DNA of 64,000 nucleotides from an uncultured Alphaproteobacteria bacterium. GTDB lineage: Bacteria > Pseudomonadota > Alphaproteobacteria > HIMB59 > GCA-002718135. The position numbers and the translations under genes are program-made. Positions 45,296 to 53,683 of the stretch are shown piece by piece; position 1 is the first letter of the stretch, and each line of letters begins with the position of its first letter. The notes beneath the pieces were generated by a model that ran no database searches, had not been told where the DNA came from, and saw only the letters and a list, made by a program, of their open reading frames with translations. The stretch lies in the NCBI GenBank assembly GCA_902572735.1, contig CACGGX010000003.1, positions 42,841 through 106,840 on the forward strand. The letters run 5' to 3'.

Positions 45296-46383
45296 TGTAT
45301 GTAGCAGTAAAAGGAGGGGAAAAAGCAATCAAAAGCTCATTGAAACTTTTAGAGAATAAAAGAAAAGAAACTGGCACTAAAAGTATTGAGATAAATCAAA
45401 TTAAAGAACAACTAAGTTTTGCAGTTGATAGAGTTATTAATGAAGGTTCATTATATGATAAAGATTTATCTGCTTTAGCAATAAAACAATCTCAAGGAGA
45501 TTTGGTCGAGGCAATTTTTCTATTGAGAGCTTATAGAACCACTTTAGAAAGATATGCTTACTCAACTGCTATAGATACAAGCAAAATAATTATAAAAAGA
45601 AGAATATCTGCAAGTTTTAAAGATATACCGGGCGGTCAAATACTTGGCCCAACATTTGATTATTCTCACAGATTATTAGATTTTTCTCTAATGAAAGAAG
45701 ATGAGATAAATTCATATGAAAACATCAATAACCAAGAACCTAAAAATAAAGAATTTCCTAGTGTTATTGATTATCTTAATAATGAGAATTTATTAGAGCA
45801 GGAAATTAACAATTTAAAAGATAATCCATTTGATGTTACGAGAGATCCTATGAAATTTCCTGCATCCAGAGATCAATGGATGCAAATACTAGCTAGGGGT
45901 GATGAGGGTTTTCTTCTAGGTTTATCTTATTCAGCTATTAGGGGATTTGGAAGTAAAGGAACTCATCCTTTTGTTGGAGAAATTAAATACGGTATTGTTG
46001 ATATTTTTATTTCGCCAGATGAATTAGGTTTTGAAATTTGTATTGGCAGTATTGAAATCTCTGAATGTCAAATGATAGATCAATTTGAAGGAAATAAAAA
46101 TACTCCTCCCCAATTTACGAGAGGTTATGGTTTAACATTTGGCTATAATGAAAGAAAATCTATGGCTATTTCTATTGTAGATAGAGCATTAAAAAGTGAA
46201 GGATACGGTGAAGAAATCAAATTCCCAATTCAAGATCATGAATTTGTTCTTTATCATGCTGACAATGTTGAAGCACAAGGTTTTGTAACTCATCTAAAAC
46301 TTCCTCATTATGTAGACTTTCAAGGTGAACTAAATCTTATTCGAAAACTTAGAAATGAAATACTGCAAGGAAAAAAATTATGA
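45295..46383 (+). CDS. phnI: C-P lyase core subunit PhnI
   Basis: 362 residues, full length. It starts MYVAVKGGEKAIKSSLKLL and contains RISASFKDIPGGQILGPTFDYSHRLLDF and FTRGYGLTFGYNERKSMAIS motifs of PhnI. PhnI is the nucleosidase subunit that displaces adenine from ATP with the phosphonate. It overlaps phnJ by 4 nt. Confidence 0.95.
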   Translation: MYVAVKGGEKAIKSSLKLLENKRKETGTKSIEINQIKEQLSFAVDRVINEGSLYDKDLSALAIKQSQGDLVEAIFLLRAYRTTLERYAYSTAIDTSKIIIKRRISASFKDIPGGQILGPTFDYSHRLLDFSLMKEDEINSYENINNQEPKNKEFPSVIDYLNNENLLEQEINNLKDNPFDVTRDPMKFPASRDQWMQILARGDEGFLLGLSYSAIRGFGSKGTHPFVGEIKYGIVDIFISPDELGFEICIGSIEISECQMIDQFEGNKNTPPQFTRGYGLTFGYNERKSMAISIVDRALKSEGYGEEIKFPIQDHEFVLYHADNVEAQGFVTHLKLPHYVDFQGELNLIRKLRNEILQGKKL

Positions 46384-47216
46384 AAACTGGTTTTAATTTT
46401 GCGTATTTAGATGAAGCAACTAAAAGAATGATAAGGAGAAAAATTCTAAAAGCTGTTTGCATTCCAGGCTATCAATGTCCATTTGGAGGAAGAGAAATGC
46501 CATTAGCATATGGATGGGGAACAGGAGGTATCCAGGTTACAGCCTCCATAATTGGTAAAGAAGATATTCTAAAAGTCATTGATCAGGGTGCTGATGATAC
46601 TACCAATGCTGTTTCTATTAAAAATTTTTTTAAACGTGTATGTAATATTATGACTACAGATAAAACTGCAGAAGCATCCTTGATACAAACTAGACATCGT
46701 ATTCCTGAAACAACATTAAATAAAGATCAAATCATTGTTTACCAAGTTCCTCAACCAGAACCTCTAAGAAAATTAGAGCCTAAAGAAAAAGAAACTAGAA
46801 AACTTCATGCATATAAAGAATATGCATTAATGCATGTAAAATTATACGAAGAAATTTCTCAATTTGGCTCAGTAATAAAAACTTGGGCTTATCCAGTAGA
46901 AACCAATAATAGATATATTACTGATCCAACACCGATACCTAAATTTGATAATCCCAAAATGAATAATATGGAAGCGTTGCAATTATTTGGCGCAGGAAGA
47001 GAAAAAAGAATTTACGCAATTCCACCTTACACTAAAGTTAAAAGTCTTGATTTTGAAGATCATCCCTTTGAAATACAAACATGGGATGAATGTTGTTCAA
47101 TATGTGGTTCAACGAAGAGTTACTTAGATGAAATAATTATCAATAATGAGGGAAAGAAAAATTTTATATGTTCAGATACAGATTTTTGTAAAAGCAATCT
47201 TGAGAAAAATAAATGA
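46380..47216 (+). CDS. phnJ: Carbon-phosphorus lyase PhnJ
   Basis: 278 residues. PhnJ is the radical-SAM enzyme that breaks the C-P bond of the ribosyl-phosphonate and releases the hydrocarbon, methane in the case of methylphosphonate. The four key cysteines are Cys239, Cys242, Cys264 and Cys270. Their 3/22/6 spacing equals that of E. coli Cys241, Cys244, Cys266 and Cys272. The conserved start (NFAYLDEATKRMIRRKILKA) is intact. It overlaps phnI and phnK by 4 nt each. Confidence 0.97.
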   Translation: MKTGFNFAYLDEATKRMIRRKILKAVCIPGYQCPFGGREMPLAYGWGTGGIQVTASIIGKEDILKVIDQGADDTTNAVSIKNFFKRVCNIMTTDKTAEASLIQTRHRIPETTLNKDQIIVYQVPQPEPLRKLEPKEKETRKLHAYKEYALMHVKLYEEISQFGSVIKTWAYPVETNNRYITDPTPIPKFDNPKMNNMEALQLFGAGREKRIYAIPPYTKVKSLDFEDHPFEIQTWDECCSICGSTKSYLDEIIINNEGKKNFICSDTDFCKSNLEKNK

Positions 47217-47989
47217 ATATTAAAAAAATAATGCATGTGGAAAACCTTACACATTTTTATGGAAACCAAATTGGTTGCAAAGGTATAAATTTTGATTTGT
47301 ATAAAGGTGAAATTTTAGGCATTGTTGGTGAATCTGGTTCAGGTAAAAGTACACTGTTGAAATGCTTGTCAGGAGAAATTTCTCCATCTGCAGGAAAAAT
47401 TAACATATCGCTAGATCAAGGTGGTGTAAAAGACTTTCTTTCTCTACCTGAACAAGAAAAAAGACAATTGATGAGATCCATGTGGGGGATAGTTCATCAA
47501 AATCCAAGAGATGGTTTAAATTTAAGAATTAGTGCTGGAGGTAACATTGCAGAGAGACTTCTCAATGTATCTGAAAAAAACTATTCATTTTTAAGAAATA
47601 CTGGAAAATATTGGATGAAAAAAACTGAGATGGACCCAGATAGAATTGATGAATTTCCTTTAAGTTTTTCAGGCGGAATGCAACAAAGACTTCAAATATC
47701 AAAAATATTATCATCAAACCCGCAGATAGTGTTTATGGATGAGCCAACAGGGGGGCTGGATGTGTCTGTACAAGCTAAAATACTAGATACTATTAAGAGT
47801 ATTGTAAGAGATATTAATGTTACTATGATTATAGTAACACACGATTTAGCAGTTGTGCGATTTTTAACTGATAAATTATTGGTTATGAAAGACGGCATAG
47901 TTGTAGAAACAGGATTAACAGATAGAGTTTTGGATGATCCTCAACATTCCTACACACAGCTTTTAACTTCATCTATTTTACAAGTTTAA
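47213..47989 (+). CDS. phnK: C-P lyase ATP-binding protein PhnK
   Basis: 258 residues, an ABC-type ATPase with Walker A GESGSGKST, signature SFSGGMQQRLQ and Walker B VFMDEPTGGLD. PhnK has no membrane partner and docks on the PhnGHIJ core. The MHVENLTHFYG opening and its place directly after phnJ distinguish it from the importer ATPase. Confidence 0.93.
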   Translation: MNIKKIMHVENLTHFYGNQIGCKGINFDLYKGEILGIVGESGSGKSTLLKCLSGEISPSAGKINISLDQGGVKDFLSLPEQEKRQLMRSMWGIVHQNPRDGLNLRISAGGNIAERLLNVSEKNYSFLRNTGKYWMKKTEMDPDRIDEFPLSFSGGMQQRLQISKILSSNPQIVFMDEPTGGLDVSVQAKILDTIKSIVRDINVTMIIVTHDLAVVRFLTDKLLVMKDGIVVETGLTDRVLDDPQHSYTQLLTSSILQV

Positions 47990-47991
47990 TA

Positions 47992-48687
47992 ATGAAAATT
48001 ATCGAATTAAAAAACGTTAATAAAAAATTTATTCTGCATAACCAGAAGGGCACCGTATTAAATGTTTTAAAAAATATTAATTTAGAAATAAAGACAGGAG
48101 AATGTATTGCGCTAGTTGGAAAATCTGGAATTGGTAAATCTACATTTTTAAAAATGTTATATGGAAATTATTTACCATCTTCAGGTGAAATTAATATTTA
48201 TAATAATAATAAAATCAATATTGCTAATTCATTAGAACATCAAATAATAAATCTTCGAAAATATTTTATTGGATATGTAAGTCAGTTTTTAAGAGTTTTG
48301 CCTAGGGTTCCAACAATTGAAATAGTATCTGATACTCTAAAACAACAGTCTTTATTTGATGAACACTCATTAATAAAAATAAAAAAACTTTTATCTGAAT
48401 TAAATATACAAGAATCTATGTGGAATTTATCACCATTAACTTTTTCTGGAGGCGAACAACAACGAGTAAATTTAGCGAAAACATTAATTGGAAATTATTC
48501 TATTCTTTTATTAGATGAGCCAACAGCATCTCTCGATGATATGAATAAATCCATTATCATTGATATGATTAAATCCAAACTTAAAAAAAATGTAACAATA
48601 ATAGTTATAGTTCATGATAACAAAATTAGAAATGAAATATGTACAAGAGAAATTAACTTAGAAAAATACATTCCAAATGATAATTAA
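47992..48687 (+). CDS. phnL: C-P lyase ATP-binding protein PhnL
   Basis: 231 residues, ABC-type ATPase with Walker A GKSGIGKST, signature TFSGGEQQRVN and Walker B LLLDEPTASLD. The FLRVLPRVPTIEIV segment is typical of PhnL. It works with PhnGHI in forming the ribosyl phosphonate. It starts 2 nt after phnK and overlaps phnM by 11 nt. Confidence 0.93.
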   Translation: MKIIELKNVNKKFILHNQKGTVLNVLKNINLEIKTGECIALVGKSGIGKSTFLKMLYGNYLPSSGEINIYNNNKINIANSLEHQIINLRKYFIGYVSQFLRVLPRVPTIEIVSDTLKQQSLFDEHSLIKIKKLLSELNIQESMWNLSPLTFSGGEQQRVNLAKTLIGNYSILLLDEPTASLDDMNKSIIIDMIKSKLKKNVTIIVIVHDNKIRNEICTREINLEKYIPNDN

Positions 48688-49813
48688 AAATGCAAATATA
48701 GTTACTTTAAATGATACTTTTATTGGCTCAATAAATTTTAATGAAACAATTTTAAACATTGATAAGGGTGATTTAAATAACTCTAATGCAATTGATTTTG
48801 AGGGTGATTATTTATTCCCAGGATTGATAGAGCTTCATACAGATAACTTAGAAAAACATTTTATTCCTAGACCTAATGCAATTTGGCCAAATAAAATTGC
48901 AGCTGCAATAGCTAATGATAATGAAATTATTTCTTCAGGTATTACAACAGTTTTTGATGCAATATTAGTTGGAAACTATACAAAAATTAGAACTAGTATT
49001 TTGGATGATATAATAACTTCAATTACTAGAGGTAAGGATTTAGGATTATTCAAAGCTGATCACCATCTTCACTATAGGTGTGAATTATCTGACCCTGAAC
49101 TCTTATATACATTAGAAAAATATTCTGATAACAAATATATAGCTTTAGCTTCTTTAATGGATCATACTCCTGGACAAAGACAATGGAGAAATAAAGAAAA
49201 AATGCTAGAATTTTACAGTAAAGGAAGCAATGTTACATCTCATGGTACATATGATTTTGATGAAAAAATGTTAAGACTAGAGGAAACGGCAAAAGAAGCT
49301 GAAAAAAAGAATAGACCAAAAGTATCGAATATATGGAGAGATAAAAAAATTATTATGGCCTCTCACGATGATACAACAGAAGAACATGTAAATGAAGCAA
49401 GCAAAAATGGAATTTACATTAGTGAATTTCCAACTACCTTAGAAGCTGTAAAACAAGCAAAAAAACTTAAAATGAAAACAGTTTTAGGTGCTCCAAATTT
49501 TATAAGAAATAAATCACACTCGGATAATGTTTCGGTAAATGATTTAGTGGATAACAACTTTGATTTAGTTGATATATTTTCATCTGATTATGTTCCTTTG
49601 AGTCTAATACAATCTGTATTTAAATTATTAGATAAAGGTGTGAATTTAAGTGAATCTACTAAATTAGTTTCTTATAATCCAGCAAATTCAGTTGGTTTAC
49701 ATGACAGGGGTCACATTGAGATTAATAAAAGATCAGACTTTCTTAGAGTTTCATATTTAGAAAATACTCCATTAATTAAAGAAGTTTATGTTAAAGGCAA
49801 AAGAGTAAATTGA
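48677..49813 (+). CDS. phnM: Ribosyl-triphosphonate diphosphatase PhnM
   Basis: 378 residues of the amidohydrolase superfamily. The metal-binding start is LIELHTDNLEKHFIPRP; later ligands lie in DHHLHYRCE and ASHDDTTEEHV. PhnM removes diphosphate from the 5-triphosphate of the ribosyl phosphonate before PhnJ acts. It is the last of the overlapping phn genes; 118 bp of AT-rich DNA separates it from the next gene. Confidence 0.95.
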   Translation: MIIKNANIVTLNDTFIGSINFNETILNIDKGDLNNSNAIDFEGDYLFPGLIELHTDNLEKHFIPRPNAIWPNKIAAAIANDNEIISSGITTVFDAILVGNYTKIRTSILDDIITSITRGKDLGLFKADHHLHYRCELSDPELLYTLEKYSDNKYIALASLMDHTPGQRQWRNKEKMLEFYSKGSNVTSHGTYDFDEKMLRLEETAKEAEKKNRPKVSNIWRDKKIIMASHDDTTEEHVNEASKNGIYISEFPTTLEAVKQAKKLKMKTVLGAPNFIRNKSHSDNVSVNDLVDNNFDLVDIFSSDYVPLSLIQSVFKLLDKGVNLSESTKLVSYNPANSVGLHDRGHIEINKRSDFLRVSYLENTPLIKEVYVKGKRVN

Positions 49814-49931
49814 ATTTAATGAAACCTTAACTTTTTTGGTGAATTTTTTTAAAATTTTCTTTTAATTTCTATTAACTAAATTTTATATTTTTTTAACATT
49901 ATTTTAATAAATATAATCTACTTGATTAAAC

Positions 49932-50834
49932 ATGAATGAGGTTGGATTTTCAATTACTGGAACATCTGTAAACAATAATAGTAGTAGTAATTTAGAAATT
50001 CTAGAAGGAGAACTTACTCAATTTAAATTATTAGAAGTAGATTCAATAGAATTACCAATTTATGCTTTAGATATAATTGTGGGGAAAAAAATTTTTAAAC
50101 CCGAAATAGATAAACTAAAAAAAATTATTTCTACTTTTGACTTTAATTATACTGTTCACGGAGAACTTTCAGTAAACTTAATGGATGAAGAATTTTTTAG
50201 TGATCATAAAGAGGTTTTAAAAAAAAATATTGAAGTATCAGGTGAATTAGGTGCTTCGCATTTAGTGACCCATTTTGGATATACAACCAAAAAAATATTT
50301 GAAGATAAAAATCATTACAGTGATTTATTACAAAAGCAAAACGAGTGTTATGAAGAATTATCGAGTTTAGCTGATTCTTGTAACGTTACTCTAGCTATAG
50401 AGTGTTTGTTTCCATTTAATATGGAGGCTTACGCTCCTTTACCAAGTGAAATTGCGCATAATTTAAATCAAATCAATCATAATAGAATTAAAGCATGTTT
50501 AGATTTTTCCCACGCTTATATTAACTGTAATTATAATAATGCTGATTATATAAGCGAAATAAAAACAATGGCTCCATTAAGTGAGCATCTCCACATGCAC
50601 GACTCTTTTGGATTATTGCAAAAAATGCCAACGTTTTATAAATCTGAAGCAGTTAGTTATGGTTTGGGTGATATTCATTTGCCATTAGGATGGGGTAATA
50701 TCCCCTTCGATGAAATATTTAATGAATTGGAATTTCCTAAAAATACTAATCTTAATTTTGAATTATTGCCTAAACATTACCCTTATTTTGAAGAAAATAT
50801 TAAAAAAGCTAAAGAGTTAATTAAAAAAATTTAA
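49932..50834 (+). CDS. Xylose-isomerase-like TIM-barrel protein (sugar phosphate isomerase/epimerase family)
   Basis: 300 residues with the AP-endonuclease-2/xylose-isomerase TIM-barrel pattern: VHGELSVNL, then ASHLVTHFGY, LAIECLFP, ACLDFSHAY, and HLHMHDSFG with metal-binding Glu, Asp and His. A GWGNIPFDEIF segment typical of the family follows. It is on the same strand as phnM after a 118-bp gap and no recognisable terminator. It may process the sugar phosphate left after C-P cleavage or an organic part of the substrate. This is inference from position; the family covers many isomerases, epimerases and nucleases. Confidence 0.75.
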   Translation: MNEVGFSITGTSVNNNSSSNLEILEGELTQFKLLEVDSIELPIYALDIIVGKKIFKPEIDKLKKIISTFDFNYTVHGELSVNLMDEEFFSDHKEVLKKNIEVSGELGASHLVTHFGYTTKKIFEDKNHYSDLLQKQNECYEELSSLADSCNVTLAIECLFPFNMEAYAPLPSEIAHNLNQINHNRIKACLDFSHAYINCNYNNADYISEIKTMAPLSEHLHMHDSFGLLQKMPTFYKSEAVSYGLGDIHLPLGWGNIPFDEIFNELEFPKNTNLNFELLPKHYPYFEENIKKAKELIKKI

Positions 50835-51260
50835 TCTTTTTAAAATTTTTTGTACATCAACCATAACCTTTAATCCTATAACTATTGGAGTTTTTGCTTA
50901 ACAGAACACTGAACACCTGGCACATTTCGAAATCACACTTTAAAAAATTATCTATCCATAACTTTAAAATACTCTGGTAATTAGGTGTTCTACTGTTCTA
51001 AGATTAAAAAACGAAGTTTTATGGTAACTTAATCGGAACACTTACCATTAAATTAGAATAAATTATCAGTGTTCTAAAATTCAAAGTTATTTCGAGAGAA
51101 AAAAGAGGCGGCTTATTACAAATATGGTTACGCAAAGTAACGCTAATTGTTATCTTTTGTTAACTTTTGCTATGTGAGCAGTGATCAATGAAAAATATTT
51201 TAAAATACAAACCGAAAGAAAAACTTAATGATCATATTGCACTAGTAAGATTAGTTTACT
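50835..51260. other. Gene-free segment with GAACAC half-sites and nested inverted repeats
   Basis: No convincing gene is seen. GAACAC occurs at 50904, 50911 and 51036, and its complement GTGTTC at 50985 and 51069. AGAACACTG (50903-50911) is the exact complement of CAGTGTTCT (51067-51075). GAACACCT (50911-50918) is the complement of AGGTGTTC (50983-50990). ATGGTAA (51021) pairs with TTACCAT (51042). The block could be clustered operator sites or a folded RNA of about 175 nt. A 28-codon frame at 51188-51274 (MKNILKYKPKEKLND) overlaps the next small ORF. Confidence 0.5.
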
Positions 51261-51401
51261 ATGGGGTTCTATGAAGCGCTATTAGAGCAGAATACAAGAA
51301 AGCAAGCTGCAAAGATGCACATAAGAGAACTTGAACTACACGCAATAGGAAAGAAGATGGAAGAAGAATACAACTTCTTTACAGAGAACAAGGGAATTTA
51401 A
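51261..51401 (+). CDS. Small ORF of unlike composition, possibly phage- or island-derived
   Basis: A 46-codon frame from ATG to TAA, very hydrophilic and probably one long helix (YEALLEQNTRKQAAKMH, then GKKMEEEYNFF). By eye it is visibly richer in G and C than neighbouring genes and uses codons such as GCG, CTA, CAC and TAC that are rare around it. An overlapping frame upstream (51188-51274) could be the N-terminal part of the same protein after a frameshift. No function is recognised. Confidence 0.35.
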   Translation: MGFYEALLEQNTRKQAAKMHIRELELHAIGKKMEEEYNFFTENKGI

Positions 51402-51440
51402 TTACAAATTTTTTTGGCCATGTGAACCTAGCATCATTTG

Positions 51441-51615
51441 CTAAAACTTTTCAACTGATGGCTGTTTGTATTTGTCTTTGACCTTTAGCAGACATTGCAA
51501 GTAACTAGGCCAAATGGTTGTGGTGGGTATTGCACCATTTGCAATTCGATTTAATTGAATTTTTTAAGTACCTAATCGCACACAGGTTTAACGAATTTCT
51601 TCTGGAGCATTTTTC
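51441..51615 (-). pseudogene. Decayed HTH-like DNA-binding protein frame
   Basis: One minus-strand frame reads APEEIR, stop, TCVRLGT, stop, KIQLNRIANGAIPTTTIW, then a Leu/Lys-rich end LLKVKDKYKQPSVEKF before a final stop. The order resembles small Xre-type proteins (EEIR, RLG, then an AxxxGV-type turn, then TxxW). Two internal stops and no start codon make it a remnant at best. It lies in the gene-poor stretch before tRNA-Ser. Confidence 0.3.
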
Positions 51616-51764
51616 GAGCACTAAAAGATCAATTTTTACATTTAATCCTAACTTATCCCATGATATAAACATAATTGATTAAGGAAGATTGCACTTGTAA
51701 AAATCTTTGTTTATCAATGAAAAAAGAACGATTGGACTTATACGAAGATCATGACAAACGAAAA

Positions 51765-51856
51765 GGAGAGATGGGTGAGTGGCTTAAACCACAGGTTTGC
51801 TAAACCTGCGAAGGAAGTAATTCCTTCCGAGGGTTCGAATCCCTCTCTCTCCGCCA
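51765..51856 (+). tRNA. tRNA-Ser (anticodon GCU)
   Basis: A 92-nt cloverleaf with encoded CCA. The acceptor stem is GGAGAGA (51765-51771) with TCTCTCC (51846-51852), discriminator G and CCA at 51854-51856. The anticodon loop TTTGCTAAA carries GCT for AGC/AGU serine codons. A long variable arm (GAAGGA...TCCTTC) is diagnostic for serine. The T arm is GAGGG-TTCGAAT-CCCTC. It ends 7 nt before the dapA start. Confidence 0.97.
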
Positions 51857-51863
51857 TATAAAA

Positions 51864-52736
51864 ATGTTTAAAGGAAGTATACCTGCTGTTATTACACCAT
51901 TTGTTGAAGATAAAGTTGATTATGTTTCATTAACTAAAGTTTTAACTCATTTGATAGATAATGGATCTCATGGACTTGTACCATGTGGTACAACTGGTGA
52001 ATCGCCAACTTTATCTCATGATGAACATAAAATAATAATTGAAGAAACAATCAGAATTGCTGATAAAAGAATTCCAGTTATAGCTGGTACTGGTTCAAAT
52101 AATACTTTAGAGGCTTTAGAGTACACTAATCATGCTGAAAATTCAGGTGCTGATGCTGCTCTTATTGTAACACCTTATTATAATAAACCAACACAATCTG
52201 GACTATATGAGCATTTCAAAACAATTGCTGAAAAAACAAATATTCCTATAATTATTTATAACATACCAGGTAGATCAATTGTAGATATGAATATCGAAAC
52301 TATGTTAGAATTATCAAAAATTAAGAATATAATAGGTGTAAAGGATGCAACTAATGATTTATTTAGACCATTACTTACTAGAAAAAAAATGCAAAATGAA
52401 TTTTGTTTTCTTTCTGGTGAAGATGGAACAGCCTTGGCATATTTAGCTCAAGGTGGGCAGGGATGTATTTCAGTTACAGCCAATGTAGCTCCAAAATTAT
52501 GTTCAGAAATGCATATTGCTTGGCAGGAGTCAAATATTTCAAAAGCTCAAGAAATTAACCTTAAATTATCGTCTTTACATAATGCCTTATTTATTGAATC
52601 GAGTCCTGGTCCTGTTAAGTATGCTGCATCATTATTAGGTTTATGTAATGCAAACACAAGACTACCTTTAACAGAAATTAAAGATGACACAAAAAAAATA
52701 GTCAAAAACTGCCTTAAAGAATTACAACTTTTGTAA
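51864..52736 (+). CDS. dapA: 4-hydroxy-tetrahydrodipicolinate synthase
   Basis: 290 residues, complete. Class I aldolase family motifs are present: GTTGESPTLSHDEH near the N-terminus, the YYNKPTQSGL segment, YNIPGRS with the catalytic tyrosine, and GVKDAT with the Schiff-base lysine near residue 161. It condenses pyruvate with aspartate semialdehyde in lysine and diaminopimelate synthesis. It is directly followed by smpB with no gap. Confidence 0.95.
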   Translation: MFKGSIPAVITPFVEDKVDYVSLTKVLTHLIDNGSHGLVPCGTTGESPTLSHDEHKIIIEETIRIADKRIPVIAGTGSNNTLEALEYTNHAENSGADAALIVTPYYNKPTQSGLYEHFKTIAEKTNIPIIIYNIPGRSIVDMNIETMLELSKIKNIIGVKDATNDLFRPLLTRKKMQNEFCFLSGEDGTALAYLAQGGQGCISVTANVAPKLCSEMHIAWQESNISKAQEINLKLSSLHNALFIESSPGPVKYAASLLGLCNANTRLPLTEIKDDTKKIVKNCLKELQLL

Positions 52737-53183
52737 ATGAAAATTATTGCTGCTAACAATAGTGCTAATTACAACTTTACAATATCAAATAAAATAGAAG
52801 CTGGTATTGTATTAACTGGATCAGAAGTTAAATCTTTACGAACAAATACTGGTTCAATTAGAGGTGCTTATATTACAGAACAAAATGGCGAACTTTGGCT
52901 TTCAAACTCTTTTATAAAAAAGTATCAAAATGCCTCAGATCATAAATATGATCCAACTAGAAAAAGAAAATTATTAGTTACAAAGAGGGAATATGACAAA
53001 ATATCAGGATCTCTTAAACAAGGTGGTTTTACAATAATACCAATATCTTTATACTTCTCAGATAAAGGTTTCGCAAAATTATCTTGCGGTATTGCTAAAG
53101 GTAAGAAAAAAATTGATAAAAGAGATTCAATAAAACTAAGGGATTGGAATATAAAAAAGCAAAGATTACTTAAAAATAATTAA
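52737..53183 (+). CDS. smpB: SsrA-binding protein SmpB
   Basis: 148 residues. The beta-barrel core reads [21 protein letters not shown], with VKSLR, and the C-terminal basic tail ends [20 protein letters not shown]. SmpB brings tmRNA to stalled ribosomes. The ATG directly follows the dapA stop, an alphaproteobacterial arrangement. No tmRNA gene was recognised in the window. Confidence 0.96.
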   Translation: MKIIAANNSANYNFTISNKIEAGIVLTGSEVKSLRTNTGSIRGAYITEQNGELWLSNSFIKKYQNASDHKYDPTRKRKLLVTKREYDKISGSLKQGGFTIIPISLYFSDKGFAKLSCGIAKGKKKIDKRDSIKLRDWNIKKQRLLKNN

Positions 53184-53220
53184 CTATTTACTTTTAAAAA
53201 TTGATAACTATAAGCCTTTT

Positions 53221-53643
53221 ATGGCAAGAATTACTGTTGAAGATTGTATAGATAAATTTCCTAGTAGATTTGAATTAGTTTTAGTCGCTTCAAATAGAGC
53301 TAGAAAATTGTATTCTGGAGAAAATCCAACTGTTGAAATCGATAATGATAAAAACACTGTTATTGCACTTAGAGAGATAGCTGAAGAAACTCTTACAACT
53401 GAACAATTAAAAAATGAATTAATACAGGAATATCAAACAAATACATTTAATGAAGATGAAGAAATAAACGAAATAGAAGATAACAGTGATGAAAATGAAT
53501 CTGGAACTAATGAATTAGATGGTGATGATTTAAAGCAAAATATTGAAAATACTAATAATTCTTCAGAAGATATACCTATTGATACTACAGAAGATAAAAT
53601 AGAAAATTCATCAGATGATGAAAAAAAGCTCGATTTATTATAA
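53221..53643 (+). CDS. rpoZ: RNA polymerase omega subunit with long acidic tail
   Basis: 140 residues. The first 65 are the omega domain: [20 protein letters not shown], then ASNRARKL and [13 protein letters not shown]. Omega assists beta-prime folding. Residues about 75-140 form a low-complexity, very acidic tail rich in Asp, Glu, Asn and Ser, roughly doubling the core. It precedes the rsh gene by 40 bp, the conserved rpoZ-rsh order. Confidence 0.93.
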   Translation: MARITVEDCIDKFPSRFELVLVASNRARKLYSGENPTVEIDNDKNTVIALREIAEETLTTEQLKNELIQEYQTNTFNEDEEINEIEDNSDENESGTNELDGDDLKQNIENTNNSSEDIPIDTTEDKIENSSDDEKKLDLL

Positions 53644-53683
53644 AACTAAACAATAAATAAAATAAATAATTTAAATATTATTT

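Noticed and set aside
50835..51400. tmRNA, RNase P RNA or 6S RNA in the gene-poor stretch
   Set aside because: smpB is nearby, but no tag-peptide frame, tRNA-like tmRNA ends or RNase P conserved core was seen; the inverted repeats alone do not identify a known RNA.
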